A DNA stretch of 64,000 bases from an uncultured Bacteroidales bacterium (GTDB taxonomy: Bacteria > Bacteroidota > Bacteroidia > Bacteroidales > Paludibacteraceae): NCBI GenBank assembly GCA_902785605.1, contig CACZZL010000012.1:27971-91970 (forward strand), read 5' to 3'. The position numbers and the translations under genes were made by a program. Within the stretch, counting starts at the first letter, position 1, and each line of letters begins with the position of its first letter. Shown one piece after another: positions 16,631-25,855 of this stretch. The notes under the pieces are model-generated. The model saw only the letters and a program-made list of their open reading frames with translations. It was not told where the DNA came from and did not search any database.

Positions 16631-16660
16631 AATAAAAGGCGGTTCGAACTGCCTTTTATT
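16631..16660 (+). terminator. Intrinsic terminator after the DUF4861 gene
   Basis: A 30-nt near-perfect palindrome: AATAAAAGGC(G)GTT pairs with AAC(T)GCCTTTTATT around the centre. The descending arm supplies a T-rich tract. It works in both directions. Confidence 0.8.
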
Positions 16661-16710
16661 TGTTTATAGGTCTAAAACAACCATAAATTATTTGAAAAAT
16701 CTCTTTTCTA

Positions 16711-16741
16711 TTGCGTAATTCAAAAAAAAGCAGTACCTTTG
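16711..16741 (+). promoter_or_regulatory. Promoter for the structured RNA
   Basis: TTG (16711-16713), 20 nt, TACCTTTG (16734-16741). Transcription would begin near 16748. Confidence 0.75.
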
Positions 16742-16747
16742 CACCTG

Positions 16748-16907
16748 AAAATGTTTTGGCTTTTCGGAATCTGGTAAATTCATGGCATCCAAAACATTAT
16801 TGCACTATATGACACATAGGGCGTGGATTGTTGTATTGTTGTTTGGACACCAGGGCATACCAGAGCCTCGAAAAGCGGAACAACAAGATTTCAGTCCCGC
16901 TTTTTTT
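16748..16907 (+). ncRNA. Candidate structured RNA or attenuator leader
   Basis: About 160 nt with its own promoter and a terminator. GCTTTTCG (16759-16766) pairs with CGAAAAGC (16869-16876), and CTGGTA (16771-16776) with TACCAG (16858-16863), giving a long closing helix. TCCAAA (16788-16793) and TTTGGA (16842-16847) form an inner helix with large internal loops. AAAGCGG (16872-16878) pairs with CCGCTTT (16897-16903), followed by T7, as a terminator. The closing helix and the terminator share bases 16872-16876, so they exclude each other. It is either a 6S-like rod RNA or a leader that controls the gene at 16950. The family is not recognised. Confidence 0.55.
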
Positions 16908-16949
16908 ATATATATGCGGGGTAGTGTAAAACCTTATAATTGCTGAATT

Positions 16950-17729
16950 ATGGACAGAAGTCAGGCATTAAGCGAAAAAGCTATCAAGAGAATGGGGCTT
17001 GATAAGAAAAAAGAAGAAAGTCCCTTGAGTAAAGAAGTTGTCAGAGAATGGGAAACAGAGCAAGAGTATTGGGTTGAATGGGAAAAAGAATTGAAAGAAG
17101 ATCATGCTAAATGGTCAACAAAGATCCAAAATTTCTTTGTGTATCGTATCAGTTGGCGTACGCGCGACCGGTGGAGGAATATGAAATGGTATTTTCATAA
17201 CCTTAAGACATTCCAGCCTATTCTGAAAACTTGGCGTTCATATGATTATCATTATCAGGTTGATCTATTCAAGTTTGGTATTGAGCAACTCATTAAAGCG
17301 AAAGAATACTATGGTAATGAATGTGCAGAAGATGCTGAAAAACGAATTGGCGCGATGAGAGCATTAATCGCTGAAATAGATAGAGATTATGAAGAAGAGG
17401 TTTATGAACGATTAAATTTTGAGCGAAGAAATAGTGGACGCGTAACAGAATATGCTGATGGATCTGTCTGTTTTCACCATGACCGAGTGGGTTATGAAGA
17501 TGAAAGGCATAATTTATTTGAAGAAATAGCAAAAGAGCGTAAGTTGCACTATCAAAAAATATTTGATTTAATCATCGGCCAGGACGAAGAAGATATCAAG
17601 ACAGAAATAGAGCGACGCATTGCCGCAATGTCCGAAGAGGAAAAGAACTCCATGTCCGAGGGAGAACTATACCGCAAATTGTACATGGAAGTATGGGATG
17701 GTTCAGGAATAGAGGGTTGGTATGATTAA
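16950..17729 (+). CDS. Protein of unknown function, phage- or island-like
   Basis: A 259-residue protein, strongly charged, with acidic and basic helices and many aromatic residues (FFVYRISWRTRDRWRNMKWY, WRSYDYHYQVDLFKFG). No signal peptide and no catalytic motif are recognised. It looks like hypothetical proteins found in Bacteroidota phage and mobile regions; that is an impression, not a match. It lies 42 nt after the terminator of the structured RNA, so read-through may control it. It is followed by an overlapping small gene. AT-rich composition fits the accessory region. Confidence 0.6.
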   Translation: MDRSQALSEKAIKRMGLDKKKEESPLSKEVVREWETEQEYWVEWEKELKEDHAKWSTKIQNFFVYRISWRTRDRWRNMKWYFHNLKTFQPILKTWRSYDYHYQVDLFKFGIEQLIKAKEYYGNECAEDAEKRIGAMRALIAEIDRDYEEEVYERLNFERRNSGRVTEYADGSVCFHHDRVGYEDERHNLFEEIAKERKLHYQKIFDLIIGQDEEDIKTEIERRIAAMSEEEKNSMSEGELYRKLYMEVWDGSGIEGWYD

Positions 17730-17889
17730 AGATGGCGATTCTATGATGGAAAAAGATATACTCCGACAATTATTAGAATGCGAAGATTTTGAGCAAGTAA
17801 TAGAAATCACTTACGGTAAACGCGGTACACCTTCACGTGAGGCTTATGAGGCGGAATGCGAGGAATGGTTGAAGGGGAAAAAGAGTTGA
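17722..17889 (+). CDS. Small protein of unknown function (55 residues)
   Basis: ATG at 17722 overlaps the stop of the previous gene by 8 nt, suggesting translational coupling; a second start (ATG ATG) lies at 17743. The product is acidic (QLLECEDFEQVIEI) and ends EEWLKGKKS. No family is recognised. Coupling and codon use make it a credible gene. Confidence 0.5.
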   Translation: MIKDGDSMMEKDILRQLLECEDFEQVIEITYGKRGTPSREAYEAECEEWLKGKKS

Positions 17890-17956
17890 ACTTCTCTCTA
17901 TTACGTGTAATAATTGACGTATTTTGTGTAAAAAACACGCATGTGGGTGCGTACAC

Positions 17957-17987
17957 TTGCGTATGTAAAAAAAAAGTCGTATCTTTG
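17957..17987 (+). promoter_or_regulatory. Promoter upstream of the GNAT module
   Basis: TTG (17957-17959), 20 nt, TATCTTTG (17980-17987). The first ATG downstream is at 18050. Confidence 0.75.
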
Positions 17988-18049
17988 CGGCGTGAATTGT
18001 AAAGTACAGTTAGCAAACAAACCGAATATAGTAAAAAGAAGGAACTATT

Positions 18050-18223
18050 ATGTTAGGGATGAGAGAATCAAATAGTCCGGTAACAGGGCAAACAGCACGC
18101 GATATTCGTATGCAGTTGTGGCGTGTGGCAAGCAATCACCAAAACGAGTTCGATCATCAAATGGCAAGTTTGCGCAGAGACGCAAAGAAGCACAAACGTT
18201 ACGAAATCGTATGGAAAGACTAA
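18050..18223 (+). CDS. Small basic protein upstream of the GNAT gene (57 residues)
   Basis: Begins MLGMRESNSPVTGQTARDI and ends LRRDAKKHKRYEIVWKD, with a basic C-terminal half. It overlaps the GNAT start by 13 nt, a layout common for antitoxin-toxin pairs. It is not a recognised ribbon-helix-helix antitoxin, so the role is inferred from position only. It is the first gene after the promoter at 17957-17987. Confidence 0.5.
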   Translation: MLGMRESNSPVTGQTARDIRMQLWRVASNHQNEFDHQMASLRRDAKKHKRYEIVWKD

Positions 18224-18768
18224 CGATTGCACATCTTAAGGGAGTAGAGGAGTTGAAAGACTTCTATTGCAGCGTGTCTAAAATGGACGAGTTTATTCAT
18301 GGAGGCTTAGAGGCAAGTCTTCAGAATGACTATTGTAAAGCATATTCGGTGAGAAATGAAAAAGGAGATTTGGTTGCATTTTTTGCGCTAAGTTTTGATT
18401 CTTTACAACTTGACTTGGATGATATAGATGATTTGCAGAATGGTTGGACGGATTCTTCTACTCCGCAACCAACGCAGGAGTATTTCCGTACGTTCTGGTC
18501 AAAAGTCCATTATCCAGCTTTGGAGATAGCTTATTTGGCAGTGTCGGAACAATATCAGAAACAACACATTGGTACGCAAGTGTTAGAGGCAATTGACGAA
18601 ATGGCGCGCCAACAACAATTTGCAGGATGTCAATTCTTAACGGTTGGCGCGTATGTGTCTGAAGAGTATAGTGCGGTAAAGTTCTATACCAAAAATCATT
18701 TTGCGAAATTAACTCCTGTGCCTATTCACGACACACTCCGCATGTATCATAATTTGTTGACTAACTGA
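18211..18768 (+). CDS. GNAT family N-acetyltransferase
   Basis: A 185-residue protein starting MERLTIAHLKGVEELKDFYC (ATG 18211). It has the GNAT fold: a central LEIAYLAVSEQYQKQHIGTQ segment in which QKQHIGTQ is the acetyl-CoA pyrophosphate-binding loop (Q/RxxGxG/A type), then AVKFYTKNHF near the end. Residues 80-100 are acidic (LDLDDIDDLQNG). GNAT proteins with a small overlapping upstream gene can be tRNA-acetylating toxins (TacT/AtaT type), but stand-alone acetyltransferases are equally frequent. A longer in-frame reading from 18118 is less likely because it overlaps most of the small gene. Confidence 0.75.
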   Translation: MERLTIAHLKGVEELKDFYCSVSKMDEFIHGGLEASLQNDYCKAYSVRNEKGDLVAFFALSFDSLQLDLDDIDDLQNGWTDSSTPQPTQEYFRTFWSKVHYPALEIAYLAVSEQYQKQHIGTQVLEAIDEMARQQQFAGCQFLTVGAYVSEEYSAVKFYTKNHFAKLTPVPIHDTLRMYHNLLTN

Positions 18769-18825
18769 TTTTGGAAACATTGTTGACCATTTTGGACTAA
18801 AAAGTCGAAATAATCAAAAATAAAT

Positions 18826-18866
18826 AAACCAATTTTTTTACAAACAATTAAATTTAAATGCTTATG
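18826..18866 (+). repeat. Duplicated leader, copy 1
   Basis: Forty-one bases ending in ATGCTTATG match 19440-19479 with one extra A. It forms the leader and start codons of the antitoxin gene. Confidence 0.85.
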
Positions 18867-19112
18867 AGTGCAGCGCAGGCAATAGCAAGTAGTCGTTTTC
18901 TGACAGCGATGGGGCCGATGATAGAGGATGAGCAGAAGATGAATACTGTGTTGAGCTATATTATTTCTCTTAGAGCAGATGGAACTCCTTGCCAATTTAC
19001 GGAACAGGAGATAGTTGCTTTTGCAGACAAGGCAGAGCAGGAATATGCTGCGGGTGTAGGGATGATGAGTCATTCGGACTTTATGCAGGAGGTTGCTACA
19101 TGGCAGAGATAA
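18858..19112 (+). CDS. Antitoxin-like protein of a ParE-type pair
   Basis: An 84-residue, mostly helical protein starting MLMSAAQAIASSRFLT. It is acidic and ends SHSDFMQEVATWQR. It overlaps the RelE/ParE-type toxin gene by 13 nt, the usual order for type II systems. No DNA-binding motif is clear, so the antitoxin role rests on context. Its leader is duplicated in front of the large surface protein gene. Confidence 0.65.
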   Translation: MLMSAAQAIASSRFLTAMGPMIEDEQKMNTVLSYIISLRADGTPCQFTEQEIVAFADKAEQEYAAGVGMMSHSDFMQEVATWQR

Positions 19113-19432
19113 AATGGCACGAAAGCGCCCGCGAACATTTGCGTCAAATCTTCGACTTTAATATTGATCATTTTTCGGAGACTTATGCATATTCGATTTT
19201 GGGAGAGGTGTTAGACGAAGTGCAAGATTTGGAGAAGTTTCCGAAAAAAGGTGCGCCTGAACTTTTGCTCAAAGGAAGGGAATATGAGTATCGTCATCTT
19301 GTGATTAGAAAGAATTATAAAGTGATTTACTTTCTTGTTGAGGATGAAGCGCATATCGCGGCTGTATGGGATGTCCGCCGAGATCCCCAAGCACTTGTTC
19401 AATTAGTAGTAGATAATCAAAAATCAAAATAA
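19100..19432 (+). CDS. RelE/ParE family toxin
   Basis: A 110-residue protein (ATG 19100, MAEIKWHESAREHLRQIFDF) with the ParE pattern. It has an N-terminal helical hairpin, then LEKFPKKGAPE, LLLKGREYEYRHLVIRKNYK, VIYFLVEDEAHIAAVWDVRR and a helical tail. ParE members poison gyrase; RelE members cut mRNA on the ribosome. The catalytic residues of RelE are not obvious, so ParE is the better guess. It overlaps its partner by 13 nt. Confidence 0.8.
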   Translation: MAEIKWHESAREHLRQIFDFNIDHFSETYAYSILGEVLDEVQDLEKFPKKGAPELLLKGREYEYRHLVIRKNYKVIYFLVEDEAHIAAVWDVRRDPQALVQLVVDNQKSK

Positions 19433-19439
19433 ATAATAA

Positions 19440-19479
19440 AAACCAATTTTTTTACAAACAATTAAATTTAATGCTTATG
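19440..19479 (+). repeat. Duplicated leader, copy 2
   Basis: Forty bases (AAACCAATTTTTTTACAAAC, then AATTAAATTTAATGCTTATG) match 18826-18866. It leads directly into the large surface protein. Confidence 0.85.
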
Positions 19480-22400
19480 AAAAACAATTTTCAAAGTAAC
19501 GGAAAAGGCAGAAATCAGCGAGTCTGGCAACTGCTAATTTCCATGCTAATCATCCTCACGATGGGAATCGGACAGATGTGGGGATACACATTTTCCTCTG
19601 CTAATATTGTGGCTGGAAATGTTGTGCAAGATAATGTGACTATCACTACAACAGCTACTAGCACAACTAGTGTGAGTCAATATTATAAAGTTGGTTCTAC
19701 AAAATATGCTGCTGATATAGTGCCTGTTAAAGGCAAATGTAATGGCGGTACACTAGGCGGAGTGACAGACTATATTGAAATTAAGGCAAGTGAAAATTGT
19801 TATTTAAATTCTCCTATAAAGATTCAAGGAATAAGTAACGGAACAACAACTATCAAGAAGTTGGCTGTACTGGGGTGGAATGGAGATGCCGCCAATGATA
19901 ACCTTGTAGTCGCGCAAAATCAAGAATTTTTAGGTTACGCTCAAACTTCATTTGAAGCTACAGAAGTTACCATTAGTTTTACAGGCACTGTCACAACAAT
20001 ACGTCTCTATGCTCAAAGTAGGGTAAAAAATGGAGCTTTAAGTAGTGCTAGTGGTTATACTCAATATGGTGATGGATCGCAAGTGAATATTCGCCAAATT
20101 GATGTAACTGCTGGTTATTTTGTAACAATTAATCCTAATGGCGGAGCATATGCTTCAACTCCTTCTGGTTGGAGCTATGACAATGTAAATAAAAAGTATA
20201 CTAAATATGTCGCTAGCGGAAGTTTCAGTGCACCAGATGGTCTTTCTAAAGGAACTGATGTTCTGAGTTGGAAGGACAATCATGACAACGATATTACTTT
20301 CCCGGTAACGATAAACAAGGATACAATATTTGTTGCACAATGGGCTACATCTTCTTGCAACGAGCCGACAACGGCATTTGCAAATGGAAGTTATACGGTT
20401 GATGGAACTCCGTTGATCTTGAGTTCGCTTATCTCTGATAGTCAAGGTGAAGGTACTATTTCCTATTCTGTAAAAGATGCTAACGGTACGGGCGCAAGCA
20501 TTGCGGCTGGTGTGTTTACGGCGACTACCGCAGGTACTGCAACCGTAACGGCTACTCAAGCAGCAGACGCTACGAACGGTTACTGCCAAAAAGTAATGGA
20601 AGCTACTATTACAGTTTTGGCTGCTGGTGCTGTTGAGTATAATATCAGTTATGCGGATACGAAAGGCGCTACCAATAGTAACCCTGCTAAATATACAAAG
20701 GGAACAGGAATTGCTGAATTTGCTGCTTTGGCTGATGTGACCGATTTCCACTTCACAGGTTGGAGTCCTGCATCGATCTCAGCTGAGGCAACAGGCGCAC
20801 AAGAGATTACGGCTCAATGGGTAGCTGCATATAATGTAACCTTTAGTTATGGCACAGGTGGCGGAACAGTTCCGACTTCATTCCAGAAATGGGAAGGTGC
20901 AAAGTTCAATCTCCCGGGACAAGGATCGATGACTGCTCCGAGTGGTAAGGTATTTGACGGTTGGAAAGCCGGTGGCACCAAGTATGCTGAAAATGCTGAA
21001 TATACGATGGGCAATGATGCCGTTGAATTTGTTGCTCAATGGAAAGCAGTTCCGACAACCCTCTATTCGTTGACGGTTACAAAAACAAGCCAAGTAAACT
21101 TAAATAATGGTGGTGCTCAAGATGATTTGTCTGATGATGCTACGATTGTAGGCGGTGGTGCTTATATGCAAAATGACCATGCTAATAACCCACAACAGAT
21201 TTTGGGTTCTACAAAGTTGCAATTCAAAGCTGGTACAGTGACATTGGTAATGACATTGACCAATGCACTGAAGGAAGGAGATACCATTAAAGCGACCGGT
21301 TTAAATTCGGAAGGACTTTGCTTTGGTGTTACATTTGATCGTGCAGGAAGTTTAGATAATCAGCTTGCTTCTGATGCATCTTACTTCATCGTTCCGGAAG
21401 AATTTGAAGGTAAAACTACATTATATGCATGGAGACATAGCGGTAGTGGTACAACTTGTGCTTCTATTATTATTCGTCGTCCTGCTGATAGACCTATTTT
21501 TTCGACGGCAATTACGTTGAGTGATTTGAAGGTAAACAACCGTTCGATCTCTTCGGATTCGTTGGCTACTCTTGTGTCTACTCATTCGTTGACATTAAAG
21601 GACGAGTTTGCTGCTGCTCCGGAGATTAAGTTCAACGAGCATAAAGTGATTACTTATGACGATGAGCTTCTTCCTGCTACAAAAGTAACAGATAAGGTTT
21701 ATACGGTTACTGCTACTACCTCAGGCGACAACTGGCAGGCACAACAAGAAATCAATAGTGTTACCTATACTGTAACGGCTCCGAAGGTAAGTGCAGCAAA
21801 GGTTTATTACTATAATGGTGCAACGAAGTTAGGCGAAGAAATCGTGGCTATCAATGGTAGTCCTGTTAATGCTGGTGACTATGAGGATGATGTCAATTTG
21901 GCTGATTTCGTAGATTGGTATAGCGATCCGGATTTGGCTGAGGAACATAAGATTGCTAACATCGCTGCATTGGTTGTAACGAAAGACACTACCGTTTATG
22001 GTAAGTGGACGAACCAATACGCTACCAGCATCAATATTGAGCAGTGGGTATTGGATAATGGTAAGGGAGCGAAGACCACTGATCTCCTTTCGCAGTTAGG
22101 TTCGCATTATTTTGCAACAGGTATTACATATGTTGCCGGTACAAATGAACTTGACTCGTTGAATGATGATCCGAGCAAAGATAACCGTAACTATGCTTAT
22201 CTCGGTTTAAAGGTAAAGACGAGCGGCGCAATGCTTGACTTCCGTCTGCAGAATGGCCAGACAGTAAAGGTTAAGTTTGGGAACGTAGGTACGACCCCGA
22301 AGGTACAATATAATAATACCGGCGATTATGCTAACATGACTATCACTGATGGCGTATATTCCTATACCGCAACAGGCAATGACTATATCAGCATCAAGAC

Positions 22401-25400
22401 GGCTGACGCAAAGGCAGTAGTCTTCAAGCAGATTATGATTGGAGCAGATCCGGCTATTGCAGCAGTAACGCTGCCTTGGAGAGTGACGTATGACGCTAAC
22501 GGTGGTACGTGCGGAACGGCAAGTGCTATATGGAGCGGTGCCGCTCTGATCTTGCCTGATGTAACTCCTGCAGATGCTGATCATACATTCGCAGGTTGGT
22601 ACGACGAGGTATCTGGTGGCTCGCTCATAGGTGCAGCAGGTGCAAGTTATACTCCGACGGACAATACAACCCTCCATGCACAATTTGCTCCGGTAGAGTA
22701 CGCTGTTAACTATGCAGCCGGTGATCACGGCTCGGGTGACATGGCAGCCGCTAACGTAGGCTGGGGTACCGAGTACACAGCTGTGGCTAATGGCTTCACT
22801 CCGGAGACAGGTTATATCTTCGCAGGTTGGGCTGTATCTGGCGTTGATGGCGTATCTTCTATCGCTGCCGGTGGCTCGTTCACGATGCCGAAGAATCCGG
22901 TAACGCTCACCGCTCTTTGGGAGGATAACAGCAAAGTAGCCGTTATTGTAGAGACGAATGTTAAGTACGAGAGCCTTGCAGATGCAATTACTGCCGCTGA
23001 GGCTGGACAAACCATTCAGTTGTTGCAGAATATTGAGCAGGCAAATGGTGTTGCTATCGCCAAGAACCTCACTCTTGATTTGAACGGCAAGACCTTTACT
23101 TGTACCAGCGGTTCGAATGTAAACAGCCGTGCGATTAAGATTACTGCCGGTAATGTAACCATTCAGAACGGTTCGATCATTGCTGTACCGACGGCTAACT
23201 TCGAGGGCGGTTGCTATGGTCCTATCCGTATTGAAGGCGCTTCGACTAATGTGACACTGGAAGACCTTACTCTCCAAAACGGTCGTCACTATGGCTTGGG
23301 TATCAAACTCGTTGAGGGAACCCTCAGAATGGAAGATTGTACCGTTATCTCTGAGAACGGTGGTGGTGGACTTGAGGTAGGCGAAGCCACGGCTGATGTA
23401 ATCAACTGTACGTTCACGCAGACCGGTCTGGACAACGCGCACGCTTGGATCAGTACCTGTTTGGCAACTTGCGACAATGGTGTACTGAATGTACAAGGCG
23501 GTACTTATACCTCTGAGCACTATTCGATGTATGTATATACCTCCGGTGGTGAGATGAATGTTGAGAGCGGAAACTTCACCGGTGATGTAGTGAACCAAGT
23601 AACCCTTTCTTCTTATCCCGATGCAGTAGGTGCAATCAACATCTCCGGCGGTTCGTTCGAAGGTGCAGGTGGTAACCCGATTCAATTCACAACAGATAAC
23701 TCAGGTGCTACTTCGATCGCTATCTCCGGTGGTACATTCGATGCTCCGGTTGAGAATAAATACTGCGCTCCGGGCTATATTCCTTCTGCTGAAGTAGCTC
23801 CTGGCGTATATACCGTAGTGCCGAAGGACGGCGTTGAGATTATCGGCGTTGTTACGACGGGTGGTACCAACAAGACTGTTACTGGTTTGTATAAGGGCGA
23901 TGCATCTGTGAACTTGGATAATAACAAGAAGATCGGTGAAGGCAACAAGTACATCTATGTAACGCTCAAAGAGGGTTATACCTTCGAAGAGAATGATGTG
24001 CTGATCGTTGATGTAGATGGTAAGTCAGACCTGACTTCTGAAAAGGCATTGGAGATTACGACCGGTGTAGGTAATATAGATGGTGCAGTATGGAAGACCT
24101 TGGTAGATGCCGAATATAGCACAGGTGAGAACATCATCTCGTTGGAAGGTATTGCTGCAGGTCAGACCTCTATCGGTTTGAAGCGTTCTACTAACCAGAA
24201 TGCTAAGATCAATGGTCTCCGCGTTCTTCGTCCGATGAATCCGGTACTGAAGAAAGTAACGGTTGCAGGTGTTGAGGGAACTCCGGATAACACGAACCAC
24301 GTGGCTATTGAGGTTCCGTTCACGACAGCTGATGATGCTTTGGACGCAATCGCATATGAATGGGTTTCCAATAGCAATAGCGATGCATGGACAGCAGCTC
24401 ACGCTCCGGCAGTTGCTAATACTTGGGAGTTTGGCGTAGAGAATACTGTTACCTTTACTGATAAGGATGGTGACAAAAGTGTTTACTATGTAACTATCAG
24501 CAAGGCAGTTCCGTCGAGTGATGCTACGCTTGCAACGTTGACCTATGGTACGCCTGCAACAGCTATCGCATTGGCAGACGGCGTATTTGAATACAACGTT
24601 GAGTTGCCTTATGGCACAAGTGCTGTTCCTGCTTTGGCAGCAACTGCTCACCATGCTGGTGCAAACGTAACGGATATTGACAATGCTGCTGCATTCGTTA
24701 ACCGTCACGCTACTTCGACTGTAACGGTAACGGCTGAGAATGGAACGACTACTCAAGACTATACTGTTAACTTCATCGTAAGCCGCTTCGAGAGCAAGGT
24801 TCTTTGGGATGGCTCTACAATGACCGCTTTGAGCGACATCACAGCAGCAGCTGCAGCAGCAGGTGTAACGGTAACAACAACTGGTGTTTCTGTATCCAGC
24901 TTCAGCGCTAAGACCTGTGAAGAGAATGGTAAATCTTATACCAAGGCTCTTGACTTCGGTGGTAAGACTCAATCGACTCGCAACTTCGGTATTGTGATTC
25001 CGACAGGAAAGGTGGCTAAGGTATCTGTAGTTTACCGCGCAAAGGGCACAAGCAGATCTATCATGGTAGCAACTGCTTTGTCTGATGCTGTTAATGAGAG
25101 TACAATTACATCTGTAGAAGCAGTCGATGGTTCGAACTTGTATATCATGACTGCTGATATGTTCGGAGGTGGTACATTGTACATCAACACTACGGAAGGC
25201 TTCCATGTACATGAGATTAGCTTGCAACTGGCTGACGGTTTTGCACGTTCGTCGATGTTGGGCAACGGTGTACTTGGTACGATTTGTGTTCCGAACAACG
25301 TAGCTGTTGAGGACATCCAGGGTGTAACAGTTTATGAGCTGATGGGTCGTGACTATTCCAACTATGGTAAACTGGCATTCGATGAAATCGTTAGCGGTGA

Positions 25401-25839
25401 ACTCGAAGCAGGTGCTCCGTATGTATTCCAAGCAAACGGCAACCATATGGCTATGCTCTACGGTGCGACACATGTTACTGATCCGGTTGATAAGGGCAAC
25501 GGTATGTACGGTACGTTTGAGCAGATCGTGCTGAACGACTTGACCGACGTTTACTACTTTGCACAACGTGCATTGTGGAGCTGTGATGGTGCACAGACGC
25601 TGACCGTTGCTGCTAACCGTGCTTATGTGAAGTTGAGCGAGGTTGGTGAAGTGCCGAGTTCAAGTCCTAATCCTGGTCGTCGTCGTATCCTGATGACTGT
25701 AAACGGAGAGAAGGTCGCTACAGACATTGATGATGTACAAGGCGACAATGTACAATGTATCAAGGTAATGATCGATGGTCAGCTCTACATTCTCCGCGGA
25801 GAGAAGATGTATGACGCTACAGGTCGCTTAGTAAAATAA
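19471..25839 (+). CDS. Very large secreted surface protein with InlB-type repeats and beta-helix
   Basis: A 2122-residue exported protein. Residues 1-40 carry a signal peptide (LISMLIILTMGIGQMWG). Four segments of the Listeria-Bacteroides (InlB B-type) repeat are visible, e.g. about 390-450 (FTGWSP), 452-525 (VFDGWKAGG), 1002-1078 (VTYDANGG, TFAGWYD) and 1079-1153 (FAGWAVSG). Residues about 1160-1450 look like a right-handed parallel beta-helix (LTLDLNGKTF, VTIQNGSI, LRMEDCTV). Later parts are beta-sandwich-like. The last residues, GQLYILRGEKMYDATGRLVK, resemble the ending of the secreted protein at 43081. A role in adhesion or glycan binding is inferred. The first third is richer in AT than the rest, suggesting a mosaic. 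Confidence 0.8.
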   Translation: MLMKNNFQSNGKGRNQRVWQLLISMLIILTMGIGQMWGYTFSSANIVAGNVVQDNVTITTTATSTTSVSQYYKVGSTKYAADIVPVKGKCNGGTLGGVTDYIEIKASENCYLNSPIKIQGISNGTTTIKKLAVLGWNGDAANDNLVVAQNQEFLGYAQTSFEATEVTISFTGTVTTIRLYAQSRVKNGALSSASGYTQYGDGSQVNIRQIDVTAGYFVTINPNGGAYASTPSGWSYDNVNKKYTKYVASGSFSAPDGLSKGTDVLSWKDNHDNDITFPVTINKDTIFVAQWATSSCNEPTTAFANGSYTVDGTPLILSSLISDSQGEGTISYSVKDANGTGASIAAGVFTATTAGTATVTATQAADATNGYCQKVMEATITVLAAGAVEYNISYADTKGATNSNPAKYTKGTGIAEFAALADVTDFHFTGWSPASISAEATGAQEITAQWVAAYNVTFSYGTGGGTVPTSFQKWEGAKFNLPGQGSMTAPSGKVFDGWKAGGTKYAENAEYTMGNDAVEFVAQWKAVPTTLYSLTVTKTSQVNLNNGGAQDDLSDDATIVGGGAYMQNDHANNPQQILGSTKLQFKAGTVTLVMTLTNALKEGDTIKATGLNSEGLCFGVTFDRAGSLDNQLASDASYFIVPEEFEGKTTLYAWRHSGSGTTCASIIIRRPADRPIFSTAITLSDLKVNNRSISSDSLATLVSTHSLTLKDEFAAAPEIKFNEHKVITYDDELLPATKVTDKVYTVTATTSGDNWQAQQEINSVTYTVTAPKVSAAKVYYYNGATKLGEEIVAINGSPVNAGDYEDDVNLADFVDWYSDPDLAEEHKIANIAALVVTKDTTVYGKWTNQYATSINIEQWVLDNGKGAKTTDLLSQLGSHYFATGITYVAGTNELDSLNDDPSKDNRNYAYLGLKVKTSGAMLDFRLQNGQTVKVKFGNVGTTPKVQYNNTGDYANMTITDGVYSYTATGNDYISIKTADAKAVVFKQIMIGADPAIAAVTLPWRVTYDANGGTCGTASAIWSGAALILPDVTPADADHTFAGWYDEVSGGSLIGAAGASYTPTDNTTLHAQFAPVEYAVNYAAGDHGSGDMAAANVGWGTEYTAVANGFTPETGYIFAGWAVSGVDGVSSIAAGGSFTMPKNPVTLTALWEDNSKVAVIVETNVKYESLADAITAAEAGQTIQLLQNIEQANGVAIAKNLTLDLNGKTFTCTSGSNVNSRAIKITAGNVTIQNGSIIAVPTANFEGGCYGPIRIEGASTNVTLEDLTLQNGRHYGLGIKLVEGTLRMEDCTVISENGGGGLEVGEATADVINCTFTQTGLDNAHAWISTCLATCDNGVLNVQGGTYTSEHYSMYVYTSGGEMNVESGNFTGDVVNQVTLSSYPDAVGAINISGGSFEGAGGNPIQFTTDNSGATSIAISGGTFDAPVENKYCAPGYIPSAEVAPGVYTVVPKDGVEIIGVVTTGGTNKTVTGLYKGDASVNLDNNKKIGEGNKYIYVTLKEGYTFEENDVLIVDVDGKSDLTSEKALEITTGVGNIDGAVWKTLVDAEYSTGENIISLEGIAAGQTSIGLKRSTNQNAKINGLRVLRPMNPVLKKVTVAGVEGTPDNTNHVAIEVPFTTADDALDAIAYEWVSNSNSDAWTAAHAPAVANTWEFGVENTVTFTDKDGDKSVYYVTISKAVPSSDATLATLTYGTPATAIALADGVFEYNVELPYGTSAVPALAATAHHAGANVTDIDNAAAFVNRHATSTVTVTAENGTTTQDYTVNFIVSRFESKVLWDGSTMTALSDITAAAAAAGVTVTTTGVSVSSFSAKTCEENGKSYTKALDFGGKTQSTRNFGIVIPTGKVAKVSVVYRAKGTSRSIMVATALSDAVNESTITSVEAVDGSNLYIMTADMFGGGTLYINTTEGFHVHEISLQLADGFARSSMLGNGVLGTICVPNNVAVEDIQGVTVYELMGRDYSNYGKLAFDEIVSGELEAGAPYVFQANGNHMAMLYGATHVTDPVDKGNGMYGTFEQIVLNDLTDVYYFAQRALWSCDGAQTLTVAANRAYVKLSEVGEVPSSSPNPGRRRILMTVNGEKVATDIDDVQGDNVQCIKVMIDGQLYILRGEKMYDATGRLVK

Positions 25840-25855
25840 GAAATAAATTAGAATT

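Noticed and set aside
24025-25566. Long antisense open frames under the surface protein gene (also 22207-23685)
   Set aside because: They have Cys/Arg/Ser-rich shadow composition, no motifs, and lie opposite a clearly coding strand.
25730-25770. Word repeat of acaatgtacaatgta type at the end of the surface protein gene
   Set aside because: Only one and a half words, and the residues fit the tail shared with another protein; not enough to call.
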